64,000 nt of DNA, taken from assembly GCF_029360585.1 (NCBI RefSeq), contig NZ_JAQZSJ010000001.1, positions 62,001 to 126,000 of the forward strand, read 5' to 3'. Origin of the DNA: Cohnella caldifontis. GTDB lineage: Bacteria > Bacillota > Bacilli > Paenibacillales > Paenibacillaceae. A program made the position numbers and the translations under genes. Shown piece after piece: positions 17,858-28,008 of the stretch (position 1 is its first letter; every line of letters starts with the position of its first letter). The notes beneath the pieces are model-generated. The model was given only the letters and a program-made list of their open reading frames with translations, was not told where the DNA came from and made no database searches.

Positions 17858-19288
17858 TTATCGGACCGAAAGCTTCAGCGTCCCGCCGGCCGCGTCCGAT
17901 TTCAACTCGGGGAACCAACCGGCGAAAGTCTGCAGGTCGATCAGGTTCCAACCGTTCTTTTTGGTCAGGCGGGCATCCCCTTCCGACAGTTTGTGGACAA
18001 CGCCGCCTCGGCTGACGGTTACGGTTTTCGCCTTGGCGTCATAGCCGATCTGAGCGCCGACCAACGCCGCGGCAAGCCTCAGATGAACGGACCAGCCGTT
18101 CCCGTTCTGAACCGCCGCGCCAGGATGGGCCGTACGGATCCCGTTGATCAGAACCGAGCTTTTGCCGAATTCGACGGTCAGCGCGCGGCCTCCCGCGTCC
18201 TGAAAGGCCGCGATCAGCTGTTCTTCGGTCCCGTTCACGGCATGGTCGGGCGTCAAGCCGGTCTTGTCCACCTTGCGGCCGTTCGGCGTGAAATACTCTT
18301 GTACCGTGACCTTGATGACGCCTCCGCTTTCCAATTGGATGATCGACTGCACGACGCCTTTGCCGAACGTTTTGGTGCCGGTCAGCTTGGCGATTCCGTA
18401 GTCCTGCAGCGCCCCGGACAGCAGTTCGGAGGCGCTGGCGGTGCTGCCGTTCACCAGGACGGTGACCGGGTAATCCTTGCCGCCGCCTTTCGCTTCGATC
18501 GGCGTATCGTTCCCGTCGCGGTCCTTCAGATGCGCCAGCACGCCGTCTTGGATGAACAGGGACGCGATCTGCTGCGCCGCGCTGACGTAGCCGCCGCCGT
18601 TGTCGCGCAAGTCGATGACGAGCGAAGTCATCCCCGACTTCTCCAGCTTCCCGAGTTCCTCTTCGAACAGGCTGCCCGCGTCGGACGTAAAGCCGGACAA
18701 CGACAAATAACCGACGCCGTCTCCCAGCAGATGCCCTTCGGCAACGGGAAGTTGGATCGAGCTGCGAACCAGCGTGAAGCTCAGCGTTTTTCCTCCCCGT
18801 TCCACGCCAAGCTGGACGGAAGTCCCCTCTTTGCCCCGCAGCTTCTGCTGCAGGTCGGCGATGGTCAGCCCCTTCGCGGGCGCGCCGGCCGCCGAAACGA
18901 TGACGTCATCGGGCTTCACGCCGGCTTTCTCCGCCGGACTGCCGGGAATGACGTCTTCCGCGTAGATCGTTCCGGCGTCCTGAACGAGCACGATGCCGAC
19001 GCCCGAAAAATGCTGTTCCAGGCTGTCGGAGAACGACTTCCATTCTTCGGGATCGAAATATTCCGTGTAAGGATCGTGCAGGGATTCCACCATGGCGTCG
19101 ATCGCCGTCTGGTTCAGATCGCTGTCGTCCGGCTTGCTCAGATGCAATTGTTCCAGGATTTCCCGCACTTCGTCGACCTGCTCTTTCGTCTCGGCTCCCG
19201 CAGGGGCCGCCGGCCAGACGCCGATCAGGACGAATGCGGCCAGCAAGGCCGTTAACAGGCGTTTCGCGATCACGTTCAATGGTTTCAT
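17858..19288 (-). CDS. Secreted S41 (CtpA-type) serine protease with PDZ and stalk domain
   Basis: 476-residue C-terminal-processing-type protease. It has a signal peptide (LLTALLAAFVLIGVW...GAE), a helical N-terminal part, a PDZ domain (GVGIVLVQDAGTIYAEDVIPGS, about residues 95-175), then the S41 core with catalytic Ser in VNGSTASASELL and Lys in GTKTFGKGVVQS. The last 110 residues look like a copper-amine-oxidase-N-type stalk domain (SSVLINGIRTAHPGAAVQNG...). ATG lies one base after the mutS stop, giving coupled expression. No link to mismatch repair is implied by the sequence itself. Confidence 0.9.
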   Translation of the reverse strand: MKPLNVIAKRLLTALLAAFVLIGVWPAAPAGAETKEQVDEVREILEQLHLSKPDDSDLNQTAIDAMVESLHDPYTEYFDPEEWKSFSDSLEQHFSGVGIVLVQDAGTIYAEDVIPGSPAEKAGVKPDDVIVSAAGAPAKGLTIADLQQKLRGKEGTSVQLGVERGGKTLSFTLVRSSIQLPVAEGHLLGDGVGYLSLSGFTSDAGSLFEEELGKLEKSGMTSLVIDLRDNGGGYVSAAQQIASLFIQDGVLAHLKDRDGNDTPIEAKGGGKDYPVTVLVNGSTASASELLSGALQDYGIAKLTGTKTFGKGVVQSIIQLESGGVIKVTVQEYFTPNGRKVDKTGLTPDHAVNGTEEQLIAAFQDAGGRALTVEFGKSSVLINGIRTAHPGAAVQNGNGWSVHLRLAAALVGAQIGYDAKAKTVTVSRGGVVHKLSEGDARLTKKNGWNLIDLQTFAGWFPELKSDAAGGTLKLSVR

Positions 19289-19289
19289 C

Positions 19290-21953
19290 TCAGGAATCCC
19301 CGCTCTCGATAAGTTCGTTTTTCGCGTCGTTCAACCATTCCAATGCTTGCAGCGGGGTCATTCGCATGACGTCCACCTTGCGAAGCTTGTCCAGCAGCTT
19401 CTCCCGCGCGGGGAGAACGGTTTTTTTCGGCTTATCCGCCGAAGCGGGCTGGGGGGCTGGATCGGCGAATATGGATAATTGGACCACTTGCGGCGACGCC
19501 GGATCCGGCGTATGTACCGGCTGCGAATCGGAAGCCGCCGCCGTTTCCCTTATCGTGTCGGCCGTTGGACGGGACGCCTCTTCATTGATCAGCGAGTACG
19601 CCCGGTTCACGATCGTGTCCGGCAGCCCGGCGAGCTGCGCGCAATAAATGCCGTAACTGGAATCGGCGGCGCCCGGCGCCAATTTCCGCAGGAACGTGAC
19701 GCCTTCGGCGCTTTCCTTCACCGCCATGCAGCCGTTGCGCAGGCCGCGGAGCGTCGATTCCAGGTGCGACAATTCGTGAAAATGGGTCGATACGAGCGCT
19801 TTGCAGCGGATGTGGTCGTGGACGTATTCGATGACCGCCTGCGCGATCGCCATTCCTTCCTCCGTCGACGTGCCCCTTCCCAGCTCGTCGATGATGACGA
19901 GGCTTCGCTCGGTGGCTTGCTCGGTCATCACCTGGATGTCTTTCATTTCGACCATGAACGTGCTTTGGCCGCCAACCAAGTCGTCGGCTGCCCCGATCCG
20001 CGTGAAAATCCGGTCCACGAACGGAAGCTCCGCCCGCTTGGCGGGCACGAAGCTGCCGATCTGGGCCATCAGGCAGATGATCGCCACCTGCCGCATGTAC
20101 GTGCTTTTGCCCGCCATGTTCGGCCCGGTGATCAGCAGGATCGAGCTGTCCTCCGACAGCGACGCGTCGTTGGCGATAAAGCCTTTGCCTTCCGACACCG
20201 CTTCGACGACGGGGTGGCGGCCGTCCTCGATCCGCAGGTCATAGCCGTCGTGGAACGACGGCCGGGTATAGCGGCGCTCCGCCGCGACCTCCGCGAGCGA
20301 CTGCAGCGCGTCCAGCTCCGCCAACGCTTCCGCCAGCTTCTGCAGCCGCGGGATCTGGGACGCGATATGGTCGCGCAGCCGGACGAACGTCTCGTACTCG
20401 AGATCGACCATCCGCTCCTCGGCTTCCAGGATGAGGGCTTCCTTCTCCTTCAGCTCGGGCGTCACGAACCGTTCGGCGTTCGCCAGCGTCTGCTTGCGCT
20501 CGTAGCGCCCTTCCGGCAGCGCCCCCAGGTTCGCCCGCGTGACCTCGAGGTAATAGCCGAACACCTTGTTGAAGCCGATTTTGAGCGACTTGATGCCGGT
20601 CGCTTCCCGTTCCTTGCGTTCCAGCTCGGCGATCCAGCGTTTTCCGTTCTGGCTGGCTTCGCGCAGCTCGTCCAGCTTCCGGTCGAAGCCGGGGCGGATC
20701 AGCCCGCCTTCGCGCACGGAGACGGGGGGCTCGTCCGCGATCGCCGATCCGATCGCTTCGGCCAAATCCCCGCAGGCGTCCATCTCGTCGCTCAGCGCCT
20801 CCAGCGGCTTCGAGCCGATCTCCCGGCAGAGGCGGAGCAAGGCCGGCACCCGGTCAAGCGATGCCTTCAGCGCGTTCAGATCCCGTCCGTTGGCCGTCCC
20901 GTAGGCGATTCGGCCGACCAGCCGCTCCATGTCGTAAACCTCGCCAAGCTCCGTCCGCAGCTCCTCCCGGCGCATCCAGTCCCTGTGCAGCGCCTCTACC
21001 GCGTCCAGCCGGCGCTCGACGGCGCCCCGGTTCAGCAGCGGCTGGTCGATCCAGCGTTTCAACAGACGGGCGCCCATGGCGGTCCGCGTCCGGTCCAGCA
21101 GCCACAGGAGCGAGCCTTTGCGCGAGCGGTCGCGGACCGTCTCGGTCAGCTCGAGGTTCCTCCGCGTGAAGGCGTCCAGCGCCATGAACGCTTCGGGTTC
21201 GAAAGCTTTCACCGTGCGGAGGTGCGCCAGCGAACGCTTCTGCGTCTCGCCGAGGTAGCCGATCAGCCGCGCCACCGCAGCCCGTCTCGCCTCGTCGTGC
21301 GCGTCCCAAGGCTCGTCCGGGAACTGCTCGGCCAGCAAGGCGGCATCCGCCTCTTCACGCTCGGTGCACAGAATCGTCCGGCCCGATGCCGTTGCCTGCT
21401 CCCTGAGGATGGCGAGCGCGTACTCGTCTCCGACGGCTTCCACGGGACGATAGACGTTCAGGACGTTCTTAACCGCTTCCGGGGCGATGCAAAACGAGGT
21501 GACGTACAGTTCTCCAGTCGTCAGGTCGCAGGCGGCGAAGCCGAAACGGTCGCCGACGGCCGCCGCGCCGGAGAGAAAGTTGTTGGCGGCGTCCCCGACC
21601 TGCTTCGTTTCCATCACCGTGCCCGGCGTCACGATGCGGACGATTTCCCGCCGGACGACGCCTTTGGCCGCCTTCGGATCTTCGACTTGCTCGCAGATCG
21701 CGACTTTGTAGCCTTTTTCGATCAATCTCGCTATGTATCCTTCTGCCGAGTGGTACGGCACCCCGCACATCGGCACGCGTTCTTCCTGTCCGGCGTCCCG
21801 TCCCGTCAGCGTGATTTCCAGCTCCCGGGAGGCCGTCAACGCGTCTTCGAAAAACATTTCATAGAAATCGCCGAGGCGGAAGAAGAGCAACGCGTCCTTC
21901 GCCTCTTGTTTGACGGAGAGATATTGTTCCATCATGGGGGTGTATCCGGCCAT
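19290..21953 (-). CDS. mutS: DNA mismatch repair protein MutS
   Basis: 887-residue MutS. The mismatch-reading Phe-x-Glu motif is in LGDFYEMFFEDA near residue 30, and the ABC-type ATPase has Walker A GPNMAGKSTYMRQ, Walker B SLVIIDELGRGT and the downstream STHFHEL segment. The C-terminus carries a Pro/Ala-rich link and a short helical tail. ATG 21953 follows GGAGG at the expected distance; an upstream in-frame start would add 19 residues without support. Heads mutS-S41-mutL. Confidence 0.97.
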   Translation of the reverse strand: MAGYTPMMEQYLSVKQEAKDALLFFRLGDFYEMFFEDALTASRELEITLTGRDAGQEERVPMCGVPYHSAEGYIARLIEKGYKVAICEQVEDPKAAKGVVRREIVRIVTPGTVMETKQVGDAANNFLSGAAAVGDRFGFAACDLTTGELYVTSFCIAPEAVKNVLNVYRPVEAVGDEYALAILREQATASGRTILCTEREEADAALLAEQFPDEPWDAHDEARRAAVARLIGYLGETQKRSLAHLRTVKAFEPEAFMALDAFTRRNLELTETVRDRSRKGSLLWLLDRTRTAMGARLLKRWIDQPLLNRGAVERRLDAVEALHRDWMRREELRTELGEVYDMERLVGRIAYGTANGRDLNALKASLDRVPALLRLCREIGSKPLEALSDEMDACGDLAEAIGSAIADEPPVSVREGGLIRPGFDRKLDELREASQNGKRWIAELERKEREATGIKSLKIGFNKVFGYYLEVTRANLGALPEGRYERKQTLANAERFVTPELKEKEALILEAEERMVDLEYETFVRLRDHIASQIPRLQKLAEALAELDALQSLAEVAAERRYTRPSFHDGYDLRIEDGRHPVVEAVSEGKGFIANDASLSEDSSILLITGPNMAGKSTYMRQVAIICLMAQIGSFVPAKRAELPFVDRIFTRIGAADDLVGGQSTFMVEMKDIQVMTEQATERSLVIIDELGRGTSTEEGMAIAQAVIEYVHDHIRCKALVSTHFHELSHLESTLRGLRNGCMAVKESAEGVTFLRKLAPGAADSSYGIYCAQLAGLPDTIVNRAYSLINEEASRPTADTIRETAAASDSQPVHTPDPASPQVVQLSIFADPAPQPASADKPKKTVLPAREKLLDKLRKVDVMRMTPLQALEWLNDAKNELIESGDS

Positions 21954-22125
21954 GTCGATCCTCCGATAAAAATGCCAGAATGTGAAATGATAGATGACGA
22001 CATGGTCCATTATAGCAAGGATTCGGTTCGAAGTCGTGTCTTTGGGGCGAGATCGCCGCGATCATCTGCGCATGGGCGATACGTCTTGGGCGGTTAGCCC
22101 TGTCAATGCGGCGCACAACCCCGAC

Positions 22126-22603
22126 GGAGCGGCGGAGTTATGTAACTTTCCGACACAACTGCCCCTGCAACCCCGTCAAAGCGGCGGAGTTATGTAACTT
22201 TCCGACACAACTGCCCCTGCAAACCCATCAGAGCGGCGGAGTTATGTAACTTTCCGACACATCTGCCCCTGCAAACCCGTCAAAGCGGCGGAGTTATGTA
22301 ACTTTCCGACACAACTGCCCGCGCAACCCCGTCAAAGCGGCGGAGGTATGTAACTTTCCGACACATCTGCCCCTGCACACCCGTCAAAGCGGCGGAGTGA
22401 TGTAACTTTCCGACACAACGGCCCGCGCAACCCCGTCAAAGCGGCGGAGGTATGTAACTTTCCGACACATCTGCCCCTGCACACCCGTCAAAGCGGCGGA
22501 GTGATGTAACTTTCCGACACAACGGCCCGCGCAACCCCGTCAAAGCGGCGGAGTTATGTAACTTTCCGACACAACTGCCCCTGCAACCCTATCAAAGCGG
22601 CGA
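22126..22603. repeat. Nine 52-bp tandem repeats between the amidoligase gene and mutS
   Basis: The block TATGTAACTTTCCGACAC recurs with its ATG at 22140, 22192, 22244, 22296, 22348, 22400, 22452, 22504 and 22556, exactly 52 bp apart. The whole unit is conserved, so there are no spacers. Units 5+6 (22337-22440) and 7+8 (22441-22544) are identical, a duplicated 104-bp dimer. The triplet before TGTAAC is TTA in units 1-4 and 9, GTA in 5 and 7, TGA in 6 and 8. In the TTA units AGTTA-TG-TAACT forms short inverted arms. No gene is supported in 21954-22626; 52 is not a multiple of three and frames break. Confidence 0.95.
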
Positions 22604-22617
22604 ATAGAATGCGGAAA

Positions 22618-22647
22618 TGGGGCCCCCTATTCCGTAAGGAGGCCCCA
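22618..22647 (-). terminator. Hairpin overlapping the amidoligase stop codon, likely terminator
   Basis: On the minus strand TGGGGCCTCCT pairs with AGGGGGCCCCA and is followed by TTTCC. The amidoligase TAG lies in the hairpin loop, and transcription would end before the repeat array. Confidence 0.55.
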
Positions 22648-23835
22648 CTTGGCGCGGATGTCCGCATGTTCGTCCCATTGCCGCCGATCCGCTACGGCGC
22701 GGAACACGTAATCGGCTTCCCGCGCGTATTTCCGGTACCCCGCCGTGCGTTGGATCGTCTCGAAGTAACGCCCGAAGGCAGACCGGAGCATCTCCTCCTC
22801 GCCTTCGCCGTAAAACGCGTCCCGCAGCCGGTCGTCGTCCAGCGGACGTCCGGCGGCCAGCTCGCCCGAGTGTTCGGCGGCGATCTTGGCGAGCGCCAGC
22901 ACGCCCGCGGCCAACCGGCGGGAAACGAGCCAGCTCGGCGGCGTGCGGTACTCGAAGCCGTGCGGCTGGCGCCGGAAATCGCCGAGCGCGCCGTAACGCG
23001 GGCGGCGCGCCGCGGCGCCGAGCGGCTCCAGCAGCCGCAGCGGCAGCGCGACCGCGTTGTCGAGCGCCCGCAGACGCTCGCCCGTGAGCGCGACGCCGCT
23101 GAAGTGGATATGCCCGCCGAGCGGAAGGCCGGGCACCGGCCAGGCGCCCGCGAGCCACGCCGGGTCGGCGCCGGTGCCGATGCGCCTCGCGGCCGCCGCC
23201 AGCAGCCGGCGGATCGACGCCGCGAGCTCGGCCGGCTCTTCCGCGGGAGCGGGCCTCAGCTCGGCGAGCACCCAGTGCCGGATGCCCCGGCGCACGACGG
23301 AATCGCACCCCGCCGCGCCGCCCGGGGGGAGATAACGGGAAGCCGGCACCAACTTGCCGTCCCCGGCCCGCAGCACGAACTCGGGATCGGCGCCGAGCAC
23401 CGCCCTGACGCCTTCCTTTTCCATCGTCAGACGCGTCTCCCGCATCGCGGCGGCAGCCGCCGTACGGCGCCGTCCTTCCCCCGGCGAAGGCCGCGGCGCC
23501 CCGGATACGCCCGCGACGGCCGGCCGGCCGTTCTCGTCCGTCACGACGACGACTTGTCCGAAATCCCGGCCTAGCACGTATAACGCCCTCGCCGCGGCTC
23601 GGGCCGCTATTTTCCGGAGCCGGTCGTCCGGCTCCGCCCCGCCGGATAACCTTCGGTTCCCGTAGAGGCGCCGGACATCCGTGGCATGGAGATCGATCAC
23701 CGTGACGGTGAACGCGCGGACGCCCTCCCGCCCCCCTTCCGCGGTTTTCAAACCTTCCCGCTCCAGACGCCTCGCAGTCTCCGAAGACAGCCGCGCCGCG
23801 GCGTTTCCCGATTCCGTTCCGGCTTTCAAGGCCAC
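22627..23835 (-). CDS. Putative amidoligase (phage phiEco32-like COOH-NH2 ligase type 2)
   Basis: 402-residue protein, Arg/Ala-rich. The segments MEKEGVRAVLGADPEFVLR, LPLGGHIHFSGVAL (conserved GGHIHFS) and FRRQPHGFEYRTPPSWL with conserved Gly/Glu/Arg match the amidoligase type-2 family of the glutamine-synthetase-like fold, which is expected to join a carboxylate to an amine using ATP. The substrate is unknown. The place between cotE and mutS suggests a spore-coat-related role (inference). A GTG at 23835 lies only one base after GAGGAGG; the TTG at 23829 is 7 nt away and may be the real start. A large hairpin precedes it. Confidence 0.72.
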   Translation of the reverse strand: MALKAGTESGNAAARLSSETARRLEREGLKTAEGGREGVRAFTVTVIDLHATDVRRLYGNRRLSGGAEPDDRLRKIAARAAARALYVLGRDFGQVVVVTDENGRPAVAGVSGAPRPSPGEGRRRTAAAAAMRETRLTMEKEGVRAVLGADPEFVLRAGDGKLVPASRYLPPGGAAGCDSVVRRGIRHWVLAELRPAPAEEPAELAASIRRLLAAAARRIGTGADPAWLAGAWPVPGLPLGGHIHFSGVALTGERLRALDNAVALPLRLLEPLGAAARRPRYGALGDFRRQPHGFEYRTPPSWLVSRRLAAGVLALAKIAAEHSGELAAGRPLDDDRLRDAFYGEGEEEMLRSAFGRYFETIQRTAGYRKYAREADYVFRAVADRRQWDEHADIRAKWGLLTE

Positions 23836-23854
23836 GCCTCCTCACGCGTCGGCG

Positions 23855-23916
23855 CAAAAACACGGGAAGGGCCGTCCCGCCGGCGCGTATACGCCGAAGC
23901 CGAATGACCCTTCCCT
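23855..23916 (-). terminator. Large hairpin with T run between cotE and amidoligase gene
   Basis: Minus-strand GGGAAGGGTC pairs with GGCCCTTCCC around a structured loop of about 30 nt, then GTGTTTTTG. It may terminate cotE or limit read-through into the next gene. Confidence 0.6.
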
Positions 23917-24053
23917 TTTCCCATCCCGAACGGCGATCCATCCGCGGAACGTTTCCCGCAAAATGGGCCGTTCCCGACGATGCCAAAGGGCATCCGCCCT
24001 CGATTTCGCGCCCGCGTTGTCATAAGCTTAAGTACCGACCCGCACCCGGCGGG

Positions 24054-24617
24054 TTACAGATCGTCTTCCAGCAAGTCGGAATCGAGATCCTCGTAATCGC
24101 CGTCGTCCACGCCGAGGCCGAAATCCTCGTCTTTGTCGTCGTCGTAGGCGGTCGGATCGACCAGGACGTTCACTTTGGTCTCCGCAACCATTTCCACGGC
24201 GAACTCGCGTTCCACCCGGATCTGGACGCTCGAACCCCCGCCGGCCACCGACGCTTCCACGCAGTTCGGTTCCTGGGTGGCTTCCGCGGTTACTTCCACC
24301 GAATTGGGGCGGTGTTTCGGATCCACGTAAGACAGGGGAACGAGTTCAACGTAGTTCACCGTTTCCTTGGCGACGTCCGTCTCCGAGTTCTTGTTGTACG
24401 AATACCAGATGTTAATATCGTAGGAACCGATGACTTCGATGCCGTCCCCCGATCTTACGGCTTCGTACTGATGGTTGATGATCCATGCCCCCAAAATGCT
24501 GGAGGGATGGTGCGGCGGCGTTACGGTGTGGGTTACCGTCGAAAACTTCCGGCCTTTGCCGCATACCGCTTTCGTGATGATTTCCCTCCGCTGCAGCCGT
24601 CTATCCGCAATAGCCAT
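24054..24617 (-). CDS. cotE: Outer spore coat protein CotE
   Basis: 187-residue CotE homologue, the morphogenetic protein that directs outer coat assembly in Bacillus. Typical CotE parts are REIITKAVCGKGRKFS near the start, SSILGAWIINHQYEA, VIGSYDINIWYSYNKNSETDV and the strongly acidic C-terminal tail (DDDKDEDFGLGVDDGDYEDLDS). ATG 24617 follows GGAGGAGG by 8 nt; an ATG inside the ribosome site is unlikely. cotE upstream of mutS is the conserved Bacillus order. Mother-cell sigma factors are the expected drivers, but I could not define a convincing promoter in 24618-24753. Confidence 0.93.
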   Translation of the reverse strand: MAIADRRLQRREIITKAVCGKGRKFSTVTHTVTPPHHPSSILGAWIINHQYEAVRSGDGIEVIGSYDINIWYSYNKNSETDVAKETVNYVELVPLSYVDPKHRPNSVEVTAEATQEPNCVEASVAGGGSSVQIRVEREFAVEMVAETKVNVLVDPTAYDDDKDEDFGLGVDDGDYEDLDSDLLEDDL

Positions 24618-24753
24618 TCGGTAGACCTCCTCCATGCGATCAATTCAATCTAAGTCTATGCAGGACATTCGTCTAGAGTGACAAAAATGTATCCATGCAC
24701 AAACCCTTTCAAGCTATAGAATATGATCGCGGGAAGAGAAGAAGACTTCGGCT

Positions 24754-26265
24754 TTAACGGATCATTTCCTGCAGGTTGGATTCGGCTTGGCGGATGCGCT
24801 CCAGGCTGACCCGGTTCATTTCGGACAACGATTGAAGCGTGGCGGTCAGCTCCTGTAGCGTAGCCGACGCCTGTTCGCTGGTCGAGGCCAAGTGGCTCGT
24901 GGAATCCCCGATCTGACCCGCCTGCTCCCCCAGCTTGTCCATCATTTCGTTCTGGCGGTCGGTGAGCCGCTTGAGCGTTTCGACCGCGGAAGCGATGGCA
25001 TGGAACGCCTTCGCCGCCTGCTCGCGAACCTCTTCCGTATGCTGCATGCCCCGGGCCGCTTGATCGAGCCGTTCGCGGGTGACCTCCGTGCGATTCCGGA
25101 AATCGACGATCTGCATCGAAATGGATTCCGCCGAACGGGCGGTCATGTCGGCCAGCTTGCGGATCTCGCCTGCGACGACGGCGAAGCCCCGGCCTTGCTC
25201 GCCCGCGCGTGCGGCTTCGATGCTCGCGTTGAGGGACAGCAGGTTCGTCTGGTTGGCGATCTCTTGGATCGTATCGCTGATCTTGCCCGTTTCCTCCAAT
25301 TGGGAAGTCAGCTCGGCGAACCGGGAAGTCAAATCTCCCATTTCGGATTTGAACGACTCGTAAATATCCGCCAGGTCCTGCATGTGGCCCTGTCCGTCTT
25401 GGGACAACCGAGCCGCGTCGCCCGCCCGTTCGAGCAGCGTATCGTTGGAAACGGACATCTCTTGGACGAACGCGTTCAACCGTTGCACGGACTCGCTGAT
25501 GGTGGAAGCGGAGTCTGCCTGCAGTCCCGCTCCCGCGGAAATTTCCTGGAAGGCGCCGCTCATCTCGTCGAAGATGCGGTTGTTTTCGGCGCCCATGCCG
25601 GCGATTTCCTTCATCTTTTCGTTAACGGCCGCCGCGCTTCCGATCAGCGCCTGCTTCTGCTCCTCTTGGGCGCGGAGCAGCGTTTCGGTTTGCCGGCGGG
25701 ATTCCTCCATGTTGCGCATCAGCCTGCGGGATACGATGTAGAGGCAGAAGAACAGCATGGAGATCAGCAAGTAAAGCAGCAAATATGTGAATTGATCGTC
25801 GCTTGTTACGTGCAACTGGTCTTGCTGCCCGAACAAGATCAACAGGATGACGCCGAGGCCGCCGACCGAACCGATCAGCAATATCGGCAAGTTCATGAAG
25901 ATCAGCGACATGGCGGCCAAATAATAAACCGACTGAATGTTATAGAGCGCGGGAGTTTGCAGCGTGGTGTTCAAGTTGGTGAGCAGCACGAGCACGATCG
26001 CCGCGTATCCGAAAACCCGGATCCCTTTTCGGAGGTAATGCAGACCGGCCAGCACGATCGTGGTCAGCGGCTGGATGAACATGATGGCGGCGCTGCCGTC
26101 CGAAGAAGCGGCCCCCATGCTGGCGATACTGCCGATCACCATAAGAGACGAGACGGCCATGGCGATCAAAACGACGAAATTGCGGCGAAGCAGATCCTTC
26201 TCTTCCATGCTGAGCGATTCGTAAGGCGTTCTTGAGAATAAGGATTCCGATGCTGTCCGATTCAT
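24754..26265 (-). CDS. Methyl-accepting chemotaxis-type receptor with multi-helix membrane domain
   Basis: 503-residue receptor. Rather than a periplasmic sensor loop it has about six transmembrane helices in residues 30-190 (e.g. [32 protein letters not shown]), then a coiled-coil signalling domain with the hairpin tip [20 protein letters not shown] and repeated helical segments to the C-terminus. It should pass membrane-sensed signals to CheW/CheA. Start chosen at ATG 26265 behind GGGG; the frame continues upstream but that extension contains no family sequence. No chemotaxis partners are near, so its input is unknown. Confidence 0.9.
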   Translation of the reverse strand: MNRTASESLFSRTPYESLSMEEKDLLRRNFVVLIAMAVSSLMVIGSIASMGAASSDGSAAIMFIQPLTTIVLAGLHYLRKGIRVFGYAAIVLVLLTNLNTTLQTPALYNIQSVYYLAAMSLIFMNLPILLIGSVGGLGVILLILFGQQDQLHVTSDDQFTYLLLYLLISMLFFCLYIVSRRLMRNMEESRRQTETLLRAQEEQKQALIGSAAAVNEKMKEIAGMGAENNRIFDEMSGAFQEISAGAGLQADSASTISESVQRLNAFVQEMSVSNDTLLERAGDAARLSQDGQGHMQDLADIYESFKSEMGDLTSRFAELTSQLEETGKISDTIQEIANQTNLLSLNASIEAARAGEQGRGFAVVAGEIRKLADMTARSAESISMQIVDFRNRTEVTRERLDQAARGMQHTEEVREQAAKAFHAIASAVETLKRLTDRQNEMMDKLGEQAGQIGDSTSHLASTSEQASATLQELTATLQSLSEMNRVSLERIRQAESNLQEMIR

Positions 26266-26378
26266 TGCCCCAACCCCGTTCCTTCCGATTTTCGTAGCGT
26301 TGTACGCGTTTTCATGAAGCTGTATTTCCAATTCGACGCCATTTTCCGTAATCCTCCAAAATTCGACATTGCGGGCGC

Positions 26379-26423
26379 AAAAAAATCGCCGGCGTCCCTT
26401 GCGGGATACCGGCTCGATTTTGC
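26379..26423 (-). terminator. Rho-independent terminator of the M32 carboxypeptidase gene
   Basis: Minus-strand hairpin AGCCGGTATCCC-GCAA-GGGACGCCGG followed by CGATTTTTTT, 16 bp past the gene. Confidence 0.9.
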
Positions 26424-26438
26424 GCGACCGCGCAAACG

Positions 26439-27971
26439 CTATACGACGTTCAAGCGATAGATTTCGCGGTACTTGGTTTCCAGGTATTCGCACAGGTACG
26501 ACGACTTCAGCTCCTCCCCGCTGATCCGGAGGATCAGTTCGGAAGGGCTGAGCGATTTGCCGTAGCGGTAAACCTGCTCGGTCAGCCATTCCTTCAGCGG
26601 GTGCAGCTGGCCCGCCGCGATCTGCTCCTCGACGGGAAGCCTCGTCTTGGCGACGTTCATGATTTGCGCCGCGTACATATTCCCCAGCGAATAGGACGGG
26701 AAATAGCCGAACGAGCCGCCGGACCAATGGACGTCCTGGAGCACGCCGACCGAATCGTTCGGCGGGACGACGCCCAGCGCTTCCTCGTATTTCGCGTTCC
26801 ACACCTCCGGCAGCTCGCGAGGGGACAAGCCTTCGTTGAACAGCATCTTCTCGATCTCGTAACGGATCATGATATGCAGGTTGTACGTCAGTTCGTCGGC
26901 CTCGATCCGGATCAGCGAAGGCTCGACGCGATTGATGGCCCGATAGAACGATTCCGCCTGCACGTTCTCGAATTTGCCGGGGAAAAATTTCTTGAGCTCC
27001 GGGAAATAACGCTGCCAGAATCCGAGCGAGCGTCCGACCATGTTTTCCCACAAGCGGGACTGGGACTCATGGATGCCGTTGGACGTCCCGGTGCACAGCA
27101 ATGTGCCGAACAGCTCGGGATCGAGGTTCTGCTCGTACAGCGCGTGCCCGCCCTCGTGGATCGTGCCGAACAAGGCGCTCATGATATCGTTCGGCAAAAA
27201 ACGCGTCGTGATCCGCACGTCGCCGGGATTGAGACCGGTCATGAACGGGTGGACGCTTTCATCCAGCCGGCCGGCCTCGAAATCGTAGCCCATCTCGTTC
27301 AGGATAAAGCGGCTGAACGCTTTCTGGGCTTCCTTGTCGAACGTGCCCTCGAGCATGGACGTGTCCGGACGATCCCCTTCCCGCGCGATCGCTTCGGCCA
27401 GCGGCACGAGACGGCTTCTCAATTCGCCGAAGAGCCGGTCCAGATCTTCCGTGAACATCCCCGGCTCGTAGAGATCGAGAAGCGTATCGTACGGCGTGGC
27501 TTTCGGCCCCCAAAGCTCGATGAACCGCCGGTTGTAATCGATGACCTTCTCCAAATACGGCGCGAATCCCGCGAAGTCGTTGTTCTCTTTCGCGGCTTCC
27601 CAGGCGGCTTCGGACTGCGAGGACAGCACGACGTATTCCCGGTACAGCTCCGCGGGAATTTTGCGGTTGCGGTCGTAATCCTTCTTCACTTCTTCCACCA
27701 GCCGTTTGTCGACCCGGCCCAAGCCTTGGAACGTTTTCGGCTCCGAGAGCTTCTGCAGCAGCTCTCCGAGTTCGTCGGACGTGGCGAGTCGGAAAGATTC
27801 GGCCGACAGGTCCCCATAAGCCTCCGAGCGCAGATCGATTCCTTTGCGGGGAGCCCCCGTCCGCATATCCCAGTAAACGACGCCCAATATTTCTTCGAAA
27901 TGCTTGATTTTGCCCGTCAATTCGCGAAAACGCTTCAATGCCGCGCCGGCTTGCGGCGTCTGTTTGGTCAC
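26439..27971 (-). CDS. M32 family metallocarboxypeptidase (carboxypeptidase Taq type)
   Basis: 510-residue zinc carboxypeptidase of family M32, which removes C-terminal residues from peptides. The HEXXH site is in [14 protein letters not shown] near residue 265, with downstream [17 protein letters not shown] providing the third ligand region and the family segment [14 protein letters not shown] before it. GTG 27971 is preferred because a good promoter (-35 28037, -10 28009) lies just upstream and makes the earlier in-frame ATGs untranscribed or promoter-internal; an AAGGGCGGA ribosome site precedes it. Cytoplasmic; no signal peptide. Confidence 0.93.
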   Translation of the reverse strand: MTKQTPQAGAALKRFRELTGKIKHFEEILGVVYWDMRTGAPRKGIDLRSEAYGDLSAESFRLATSDELGELLQKLSEPKTFQGLGRVDKRLVEEVKKDYDRNRKIPAELYREYVVLSSQSEAAWEAAKENNDFAGFAPYLEKVIDYNRRFIELWGPKATPYDTLLDLYEPGMFTEDLDRLFGELRSRLVPLAEAIAREGDRPDTSMLEGTFDKEAQKAFSRFILNEMGYDFEAGRLDESVHPFMTGLNPGDVRITTRFLPNDIMSALFGTIHEGGHALYEQNLDPELFGTLLCTGTSNGIHESQSRLWENMVGRSLGFWQRYFPELKKFFPGKFENVQAESFYRAINRVEPSLIRIEADELTYNLHIMIRYEIEKMLFNEGLSPRELPEVWNAKYEEALGVVPPNDSVGVLQDVHWSGGSFGYFPSYSLGNMYAAQIMNVAKTRLPVEEQIAAGQLHPLKEWLTEQVYRYGKSLSPSELILRISGEELKSSYLCEYLETKYREIYRLNVV

Positions 27972-28008
27972 CTTGATCCGCCCTTTCCCAAAATAAGGTG
28001 TCCCCTTG

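Noticed and set aside
22126..22603. Possible CRISPR array
   Set aside because: The entire 52-bp unit is conserved with no variable spacers, and no cas genes are nearby.
22592..23986. 464-codon open frame overlapping the amidoligase gene
   Set aside because: The overlapping frame with amidoligase motifs (GADPEF, GGHIHFS) is the coding one; this one is Arg/Gly-rich without domains.
24754..27051. Longer 765-codon frame for the chemotaxis receptor
   Set aside because: The extra N-terminal part overlaps the M32 gene and its terminator and lacks family sequence; ATG 26265 with the multi-helix domain is the real start.
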